Origin: Pseudomonas fluorescens
Lineage (GTDB): Bacteria; Pseudomonadota; Gammaproteobacteria; Pseudomonadales; Pseudomonadaceae
Direction of reading: 5' to 3'
Assembly (NCBI RefSeq): GCF_902497745.1
Contig: NZ_CABVHJ010000009.1
Span: 186,001-250,000, forward strand
DNA length: 64,000 nt
Position numbers and translations under genes: made by a program. Below the pieces are notes generated by a model that worked only from the letters and a program-made list of their open reading frames with translations, did not search any database and was not told the origin of the DNA. Numbering within the stretch: the stretch's first letter is position 1; each line of letters opens with the position of its first letter. Below, one piece after another: positions 58,823-64,000 of the stretch.

Positions 58823-58964
58823 GGCAGCGGCCCATGTACATCTCGGTGCCGTCGGCGGACATGATGTGCTGGTACGGGGTGAGCTTGGCGCTGGCGATGA
58901 GCCAGTCGGCGATGGCTGGGCGCGCGAGTACCTTGGCGATGATTCGCCAGAAGATTTTCAGCAT
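58815..58964 (-). CDS. Small phage membrane-associated protein, possibly truncated
   Basis: A 49-residue protein: amphipathic start LKIFWRIIAKVLARPAIADWL and end HIMSADGTEMYMGRCHE. The pattern TPYxHIxSADGxxxYMxR is one I know from small Pseudomonas phage proteins, which go on for some residues with aromatic WW/WL motifs. Here the frame stops right where the HNH gene begins, so the end may have been lost on insertion of that gene. ATG 58964 has GGAG nine bases before it. Confidence 0.6.
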   Translation of the reverse strand: MLKIFWRIIAKVLARPAIADWLIASAKLTPYQHIMSADGTEMYMGRCHE

Positions 58965-59027
58965 GGTGGTTGTCTCCATCGGATGGCATTATTTGCTTCA
59001 ACTTATATGCGGAAGCTGGAGCAGAAA

Positions 59028-59594
59028 ATGGATGTGATGTTTCTTGGGGTGTCTAAAGATTACTGGGAAATAATCAATGGCTTTGCAAACTGGCTTGCGG
59101 CTGTTGGCACTATTTCCGCAGTTGTATTTTCTCTTCGATTAGCAGCTAAAAGCAGTAAGCGTACCGCGCAGCTGTCGGTGAAGTTGATGCTGCTTGCTGA
59201 AATCGGAGTGGATCATCACCCTGAACACATCATGTTCTCTATGGTTAACACAGGGGATCGCGTATTTCATACCGACTCGATCGGATGGTTGTTTGGTAAG
59301 AAAGAAAAGCAGTACTTCCAACAATTATTTGATCGTCAAATGAGCAGTCAGATGCCCCTAATGCAAGCTTCCGGTGTCGCCGGAAAATGGATATTTAACG
59401 TCCAAGACGGACACTGGTTTTCCAGAATGGCGCACTTTCTAGGGGATGATTGGAAGAAAAATATAAAAACCTTTAAAGCTATTGCAACTACAACCACGGG
59501 AGAAGAGTTCTATGCTTTTCCAAGTCAGGAACTACTGGTAAAGCTGAGACTCGCCTGTGAAACACGAACTGCAACGCCAGTCGTTCATGTTTGA
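59028..59594 (+). CDS. Prophage accessory (moron-like) membrane protein
   Basis: A 188-residue protein on the + strand against the surrounding leftward genes. A single membrane helix (about residues 14-36, WLAAVGTISAVVFSLRLA) is followed by a positive KSSKR stretch and a soluble part with the pattern SMVNTGDRVFHTDSIGW (about 64-80). Proteins of this plan, one N-terminal helix plus a beta-sandwich-like domain, are widespread and uncharacterised in phages and genomic islands. GGAGCAGAAA precedes ATG 59028. The DNA is visibly AT-richer than its neighbours. Function unknown. Confidence 0.75.
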   Translation: MDVMFLGVSKDYWEIINGFANWLAAVGTISAVVFSLRLAAKSSKRTAQLSVKLMLLAEIGVDHHPEHIMFSMVNTGDRVFHTDSIGWLFGKKEKQYFQQLFDRQMSSQMPLMQASGVAGKWIFNVQDGHWFSRMAHFLGDDWKKNIKTFKAIATTTTGEEFYAFPSQELLVKLRLACETRTATPVVHV

Positions 59595-59683
59595 CACGCG
59601 CCCCTAGCTGATTCCCGGCTGGCGTGATTCGTAGAAGAGGGGTATTTGTGTTCGGCCCGGCATGGAGCCGGATGGAGGCGGTT

Positions 59684-60253
59684 ATGAAAGAAATGGTTCA
59701 GCAGAAAGATCTGCAGGCATACCTCAAAGGATTGGCGGCGGCCTCTATGCTGGTAGTTTCGATCTCCACGCCGGTGTTCGAAATTGCGTCAACAGTTCAG
59801 TCGTCATTTGAAATGGCTCATCTTGCCGAAACGCGGCGCGAATTTTTTGGCGATGGTCCGTATATGATCGAAAGCAAGGATAGCGATGGATGGAAAGAGC
59901 GCTCCTGGCCTGACCCTACTATTGCGCGCTACGCAGCAGTATTTACGATCCAAGTAAAACTCGCCCGTAGAGCTATTTTAATAGGTGGTTACGATTCGCT
60001 AATGTCATCGTTGAAAGATTACGAATACTTGGAACAGTCGACGCCGAAAGAAAACGGCGGCATAGGCAGGCTACTGGTGAAGCAGCCATCTGACCCGGTC
60101 GAGCTGATGCGCTTGCGAGAAATTCTTCACCAATACGCAATCGGTTTTGTGATTGATGACGGTAGTGGCTTCATCCATCCAGGGAATTACTTTATGGGCA
60201 ATGGCCTGCATTCCGAAATTTCCGCCCATTTCAAAACCGGAGGCAAGAGATAA
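59684..60253 (+). CDS. Prophage accessory (moron-like) protein of unknown function
   Basis: A 189-residue protein transcribed with the preceding membrane protein, 90 bases downstream. Residues about 13-35 (YLKGLAAASMLVVSISTPVFE) can form one membrane or buried helix; the rest is soluble with a charged centre and the end GNYFMGNGLHSEISAHF. I recognise no family. ATG 59684 is chosen for its GGAGG at 5 bases; GTG 59624 is an upstream alternative. It converges, with no gap, on the leftward gene at 60254. Confidence 0.7.
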   Translation: MKEMVQQKDLQAYLKGLAAASMLVVSISTPVFEIASTVQSSFEMAHLAETRREFFGDGPYMIESKDSDGWKERSWPDPTIARYAAVFTIQVKLARRAILIGGYDSLMSSLKDYEYLEQSTPKENGGIGRLLVKQPSDPVELMRLREILHQYAIGFVIDDGSGFIHPGNYFMGNGLHSEISAHFKTGGKR

Positions 60254-60562
60254 TTAAGGCTCAACACCCGTCGCGGCGAACTCTTCAAGCTTACGCGACC
60301 ACTTTTCCTTAATCACCAATTCCGGTCGCGACATACTCACGAAGCGTTCCGACTCACTTGCCGGCGCTGCGGCCAGATTGATGATGAACGTTGACACCGT
60401 CTCCTGCCATTCCTCGAAGCCGTGGCGTTCGCCCAGCACCTGAAGCGCATCATCAAGCGCTTTCGAAACAATCAGCGATCGCTTCTCGGCGCCGATCCGG
60501 TCCAGCAGCGCCTTTTCCTTCGCTCGCTTGTCCTTCTGCAATTGCGCATTGCTCTTGGCCAT
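60254..60562 (-). CDS. Hypothetical phage protein
   Basis: A 102-residue, mostly helical, basic-start protein (MAKSNAQLQKDKRAKEKALL) with the segment RHGFEEWQETVSTFIINLAA. It resembles small phage proteins with a ribbon- or helix-type DNA-binding look, but I cannot name it. GAGGTAGGCC stands before the ATG. It overlaps the 61-codon frame by 110 bases. Confidence 0.72.
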   Translation of the reverse strand: MAKSNAQLQKDKRAKEKALLDRIGAEKRSLIVSKALDDALQVLGERHGFEEWQETVSTFIINLAAAPASESERFVSMSRPELVIKEKWSRKLEEFAATGVEP

Positions 60563-60638
60563 GGCCTACCTCTTCAATTCCGCTGGCCGGTAAGTCCAGC
60601 CAGGTCTGTCGTTTGCGTTGTTTGGGTCTTCGTTTCAT
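60453..60638 (-). CDS. Small ORF coupled to the HTH gene, overlapping the next gene
   Basis: 61 codons, beginning MKRRPKQRKRQTWLDLP. Its ATG lies in the stop of the previous gene (ATGA 60635-60638), which argues for translation, but more than half of it overlaps the 102-residue gene in another frame, and that part looks like a shadow. The true product may be only the basic N-terminal part in related phages. Confidence 0.4.
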   Translation of the reverse strand: MKRRPKQRKRQTWLDLPASGIEEVGHGQEQCAIAEGQASEGKGAAGPDRRREAIADCFESA

Positions 60639-61156
60639 CGAAATGCAGGCTTCAGCTTAGGGAAGTCGATCTCGTTATCCCGGATGATCCGGTCGAGCAT
60701 GTTGTAACTGATCGCCAGAGCCTTGCAGCACTGGCTCCGGTTCATGCCACCGGCGATGCAGTTATTGATCTCGGAGACCAATCGCGCTTCCATATCTGGC
60801 GGCACCTTGTTCGGCGCTGTGCCGATCTTTTGCCGAACCTGGAACTTGATTGCGTGCTTGGACGCGATCGCCTTCAGCGTGGCCAGAGCGATTCCTTCCC
60901 GCTCGCAGATTTCGTTCCGGGTTAGCGTCTTGGCCATTTCGCGGATTCGCGCAACCCGCTGGGTTGTTTCGTCTCTCACTTTTGGCCGCTGGAAGGTTGG
61001 CGGGTGCTTCCGATCAGATGTGCTGGTGAACTTGATCGGGGCGGGTTTTGGCACATCGATCCTTCCGCCGGCCGCCAAGAACCGAGCGATTTGCTCTGAG
61101 AGCTCGTTGGCGTCATGACGCCGTTGTTCGACGTCGTTGAGGTGGTTGCTGATCAT
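60635..61156 (-). CDS. Phage helix-turn-helix protein
   Basis: A 173-residue protein. Two HTH-like segments are visible: LTRNEICEREGIALATLKAIA (about residues 75-95) and MNRSQCCKALAISYNMLDRII (about 139-159). It may regulate early phage genes. The ATG lies in the stop of the YqaJ gene (ATGA 61153-61156). Confidence 0.7.
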   Translation of the reverse strand: MISNHLNDVEQRRHDANELSEQIARFLAAGGRIDVPKPAPIKFTSTSDRKHPPTFQRPKVRDETTQRVARIREMAKTLTRNEICEREGIALATLKAIASKHAIKFQVRQKIGTAPNKVPPDMEARLVSEINNCIAGGMNRSQCCKALAISYNMLDRIIRDNEIDFPKLKPAFR

Positions 61157-61770
61157 GCTGCGATCCCCAGTACCTGGTTCATTCGATCCTCGAGGATCTC
61201 GTAGAAGGTTTTCACCCGCTCCGAGAGCTTGCGAATCATTGCTTCGTCGCGGTAGGCGCGCTTGATAAACAGCGGCATGCCCGGCCAGTAGCAGACGAAG
61301 TCGATCCACTCGCGTTCCGAGACCCACAAGCCGCCCTGACATTGAGCGATGTGCTCTTTCGGGATCTCACCGCCGAGGATCACCTCGACCTGCAGCTTAG
61401 GCAGCTTGGTTTTGATTTCTGTGAGTCCGTCCTCAAGCACCAGGGAGTCCGGCGAGTAACCGATACCGTGGTTGAGGATGATGCCGACCTGCGTGGTTTT
61501 CACTTCTTCGCGGTCTTCGTACAGGATGCGCGCCGCGCCTTCTAGTTCGTGGCCGCGTTCGGTGTGGCGATTACCCGTGAATGGGTCGGCTAGCTCGCCA
61601 GTGATGCGCTCGCCGATCAGGGTGTTCATGTAGGTGAATGCCCCGGCGCCGAATCCAGCCTCACCCTTTCCGTTGACCAGTAGGCTGTCCAACTCCGAGC
61701 AGGTGACAATGCCTAGGCGCAAAGCAAGCCACTCAGGCGTACCTTGCTGAATATCCGTGATGATTTGCAT
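61153..61770 (-). CDS. YqaJ-type viral recombinase / lambda-exonuclease family
   Basis: A 205-residue nuclease of the PD-(D/E)xK fold. GTPEWLALRLGIVTCSE is the family start, RHTERGHELEGAARILYE and LVLEDGLTEIKTKLP (the D...ExK site) follow, then HIAQCQGGLWVSEREWIDF. It trims DNA ends to 3' single strands and works with the ERF annealing protein encoded just upstream. Confidence 0.9.
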   Translation of the reverse strand: MQIITDIQQGTPEWLALRLGIVTCSELDSLLVNGKGEAGFGAGAFTYMNTLIGERITGELADPFTGNRHTERGHELEGAARILYEDREEVKTTQVGIILNHGIGYSPDSLVLEDGLTEIKTKLPKLQVEVILGGEIPKEHIAQCQGGLWVSEREWIDFVCYWPGMPLFIKRAYRDEAMIRKLSERVKTFYEILEDRMNQVLGIAA

Positions 61771-61773
61771 GGT

Positions 61774-62535
61774 TTACTCCTGCGGCCGGCTGGCGGCTTT
61801 GGTGATCCGCGCTGAAACTGCATCGAACTCGGATTTGAAGACGTTGGCTGCACACCCGTATTTGGCCGCGAAGTTGTCCTGTAGCACCTGACTGCACTTC
61901 TTCAGCAACGCGTCCAGTTGAGCGGCCTGGCCAGCGGTGATGACCGGCTCCTTCGGCGGTTCGGGATTCTTATTGGCGCCCTGGCCGTCATCGTCTTCGC
62001 CCGTGGTGGTGAAGTTGAGCAATGCTCCGGCGGTGTAGCGCTTCCCGTAACTGACAGAGCTGGCCACCGCCTGAACGGCGTTTTTATTGCCGCTGACATC
62101 CGCAGGGAGAAAGATCGACGTCACCTCTCGATGGCCGGCGCGGTGGCTGAGTACGCCCTCGACCTCAACCCCGCCCTGAGTGCGTGGAATTCGGAACGAC
62201 AAGCCAAACCCGTGCTTAGCGAGGACGGGTTTGATTTGTTCGTTGATGTCTTCCCACAGCGCGTAGGTGGATTGAACGTTCTTGAACTTGTCGCGGATCG
62301 CTCCGCGTTCGCCGATCACCGGCATTTCCTCCTGCATCTGAGCCAGCGCTTCGTCGTACTGCTGTTTCGCCTGCTGCGCCTGGTAGCGTTCGTGCATCGC
62401 CATCAAGCGTTCCATCTTGTCGATGTCAGCATCCGGGGACATCGCCACCTGCTGGATGATCGACATGATTGTTGCCGATTCGGTTTGCACGGCCGGGACG
62501 CGCTCGACCTTTTCTGTCACTGCCAGATTGCTCAT
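61774..62535 (-). CDS. erf: ERF-family single-strand annealing protein
   Basis: A 253-residue ERF protein (MAMHERYQAQQAKQQYDEAL; KFKNVQSTYALWEDINEQIKP shortened here to its core YALWEDINEQI; SYGKRYTAGALLNF). It pairs complementary single strands during phage recombination, and forms a module with the YqaJ exonuclease gene three bases downstream. Confidence 0.92.
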   Translation of the reverse strand: MSNLAVTEKVERVPAVQTESATIMSIIQQVAMSPDADIDKMERLMAMHERYQAQQAKQQYDEALAQMQEEMPVIGERGAIRDKFKNVQSTYALWEDINEQIKPVLAKHGFGLSFRIPRTQGGVEVEGVLSHRAGHREVTSIFLPADVSGNKNAVQAVASSVSYGKRYTAGALLNFTTTGEDDDGQGANKNPEPPKEPVITAGQAAQLDALLKKCSQVLQDNFAAKYGCAANVFKSEFDAVSARITKAASRPQE

Positions 62536-62542
62536 AGCGACC

Positions 62543-63700
62543 TCAGTAGCTGATTGAAATGGCGGGGATCTTGCGCTGGGCGATCAGAGTGATTGCCTGC
62601 TTGGCGCATTCTTCAGGCATGCCGCCGGCGATAAACGCTTCGAGTGCGGCGCGGTTGATTGCCCTGCGGTGTGCTTCGTCCTGCTCGCGGGCTTCCTGTT
62701 GGCGGAGGATTTCGGCAGCCGCTGCATCGGCGCGGCGTCGCTCGTCGGCGCGCGCTTGCTCTGCGGCCTGTTCGGCGCGTTTTGCTGCAGCTTGGCGCTC
62801 CTGCTCAGCACGTTGCTCGGCGGCGATGCGATTCGCTTCCGCCTGCTCTGCCACAAGTCGAGCCTGCTCGGCCTGCTGCTCAAGCTGGAGGCGCTGACGC
62901 TCGGCCTGTGCCTCTGCTTCGCGGGCAGCTTGCTCGGCGGCACGCTGCGCTGCGGCAGCCTGATCAAGCAGCTCTTGCTCGCGTCGGGAGGCGGCCTCTC
63001 GTTCGGCCTGTGCACGCTGCTCAGCTTCGCGGCGGGTGCGCTCTTCAGCTTCCCGGGCGATCTGCGCGTCCCGATCGCGCTGTGCCTGCGCTTCGGCTTC
63101 GGCGCGCAACCGGACCAGTTCGGCCTGTTCTGCTTCGTACCGCGCTCGCTCGGTGTGCAGGCTGCGCAGCTTGATCAGCGTCTGATCTTTCACCTGGGCG
63201 GCTTCGGCCAAGAACTCTTCCCAGCTATCGCCGATTTCGAGAAATTCAAGGTCGGCGATGATGTTGGCCAGGTGGTCGGACGTTGGCGCCGCTTCGAAGA
63301 TGGCCAGGTCCTTGATGCGCTGGATCGCGTCGACGTGGGCATCTGTCCGGGCAATCTCGGCCTGCTCCCAGTCAGTCAGAGGCTGGCGAGTGGCGTCACG
63401 CAGCGCATCCATCTTGTTGACGAACTCACGCAGCTCGGCCTCGACGACCTTCGGCATTTCCTTCAGGCGCTTGAGGTAGTCGCGGCCGGGCTTTTCCACG
63501 GCTGTCTTCGACTTGCTGACCTTGGCTGCAAGAGAGGCGATGCGCTCGCGACCTTTGCGAGTGGTCAGGTCTGGGACCTCGGCGGTGACTTCAGCGGCTA
63601 CCGCGTCGAAGAACTGGCCAAGGCCGCCAGCAACATAGATGGCCGGTGCGTTTTCTTCGCTAATGTCGTCGATCTTGATGACTTGCTGTTGAGCGGACAC
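62543..63700 (-). CDS. Long coiled-coil phage protein
   Basis: A 385-residue protein in the early recombination operon. Residues about 50-175 are helical (RKGRERIASLAAKVSKSKTA); residues about 180-345 are an uninterrupted Ala/Glu/Arg/Gln-rich coiled coil; the last 35 residues form a small globular end (AALEAFIAGGMPEECAKQAI). Similar proteins stand next to ERF or Red genes in other prophages; role unknown. GTG 63700 is the start with AAGGA eight bases before it. The low complexity explains long shadow frames on the other strand. Confidence 0.8.
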   Translation of the reverse strand: MSAQQQVIKIDDISEENAPAIYVAGGLGQFFDAVAAEVTAEVPDLTTRKGRERIASLAAKVSKSKTAVEKPGRDYLKRLKEMPKVVEAELREFVNKMDALRDATRQPLTDWEQAEIARTDAHVDAIQRIKDLAIFEAAPTSDHLANIIADLEFLEIGDSWEEFLAEAAQVKDQTLIKLRSLHTERARYEAEQAELVRLRAEAEAQAQRDRDAQIAREAEERTRREAEQRAQAEREAASRREQELLDQAAAAQRAAEQAAREAEAQAERQRLQLEQQAEQARLVAEQAEANRIAAEQRAEQERQAAAKRAEQAAEQARADERRRADAAAAEILRQQEAREQDEAHRRAINRAALEAFIAGGMPEECAKQAITLIAQRKIPAISISY

Positions 63701-63743
63701 GGGGAATCCTTACTGCGACGTGCGCAGCACTTGAAGTTGAAAG

Positions 63744-63860
63744 TCAGGAGGTGATGCGGTCGGCGAGGGCGCTGAGCAGCATCAGGAAGGTGTAGATCGC
63801 GAGGACAGGGAACGAGCCGCGCCAGATCAGAACCCGGCGGGCCATCTGCCGGCTGGTCAT
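63744..63860 (-). CDS. Small phage membrane protein
   Basis: 38 residues with one hydrophobic helix (SFPVLAIYTFLMLLSALA). It starts within the stop of the 41-residue gene (ATGA 63857-63860). Function unknown. Confidence 0.55.
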   Translation of the reverse strand: MTSRQMARRVLIWRGSFPVLAIYTFLMLLSALADRITS

Positions 63861-63982
63861 CGGAACACGTTGTAGGTGGTGGAGCGCGGCACCTGGCAAG
63901 TACCCTGCCCATCGCGAACGACGCCGTAAGCGCCTGCGCCGGCGATGAGGATTACGACGAGAAACCAGTACAAGAAATTCAT
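63857..63982 (-). CDS. Small phage membrane protein
   Basis: 41 residues with an N-terminal helix (FLYWFLVVILIAGAGAYGVV), starting at ATG 63982 near the window edge. Coupled to the next small gene by an ATGA overlap. Function unknown. Confidence 0.55.
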   Translation of the reverse strand: MNFLYWFLVVILIAGAGAYGVVRDGQGTCQVPRSTTYNVFR

Positions 63983-64000
63983 GGCCGAGCCCTCACGGCA

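Noticed and set aside
62669-63754. 361-codon + strand frame and alanine-like tandem pattern, considered as a gene or repeat array
   Set aside because: It is the complement of the low-complexity coiled-coil gene; the repetition is at protein level.

Overview
The window is chromosomal DNA from a Pseudomonas of the fluorescens group. The protein sequences, the rsmE-type CsrA paralogue, the REP/REPIN repeats and the gene order (leuCD, leuB, asd, usg-like, fimV, truA, trpF, accD, folC, dedD-like, cvpA, purF, metZ; then thrS, infC, rpmI, rplT, pheST, ihfA) all point there. Species is not resolved by reading alone.

Layout. 1-2725 holds the 5' nine hundred codons of a multi-PAS GGDEF/EAL protein (reverse, cut by the window edge), then a LysR regulator divergent from leuC. 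3824-22348 is a housekeeping stretch on the + strand: leucine synthesis, aspartate semialdehyde dehydrogenase and a catalytically altered paralogue, the polar hub protein FimV, pseudouridine synthase, tryptophan, fatty acid, folate and purine genes, and methionine synthesis. 22465-22996 is a tRNA operon (Val-TAC, Asp, Asp). 23395-28969 encodes a Tat-exported molybdenum hydroxylase with a 2Fe-2S subunit, a triheme cytochrome c and an XdhC-type maturation factor. 29017-36748 is a mixed region: PuuB-like oxidase, tRNA-Val(GAC), DUF2214 membrane protein, rsmE, a SPOR-like lipoprotein, a siderophore-interacting reductase, EndA nuclease, DUF1654 protein and periplasmic glutaminase/asparaginase with a readable sigma-54/AauR-type control region.

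36805-43915 is a ribose operon (rbsBACRKD) that ends in a secreted nucleoside hydrolase, which suggests that ribose is released from nucleosides in the periplasm and then imported; a sigma-70 promoter and a palindromic LacI-family operator precede it. 43947-45960 carries small genes (two hypotheticals, an I78 inhibitor lipoprotein, a cold-shock protein, a small secreted protein). 46217-53619 is the translation operon region. Its leader has two hairpins whose 7-nt loops place threonine anticodons (UGU and GGU) where a tRNA anticodon would be, just upstream of the thrS ribosome binding site, resembling the E. coli thrS operator design.

From tRNA-Pro(GGG) at 53708 to the right edge lies the left (early) arm of a lambdoid prophage whose other end is outside the window: integrase, an Xis-like protein, a series of small leftward genes very often joined by ATGA overlaps (including two micro-ORFs of 18 and 26 codons), an HNH endonuclease, and an ERF/YqaJ recombination module. 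A rightward, AT-richer two-gene cassette (59028-60253) of unknown function interrupts this leftward operon and is the best candidate here for an undescribed phage-encoded accessory system.
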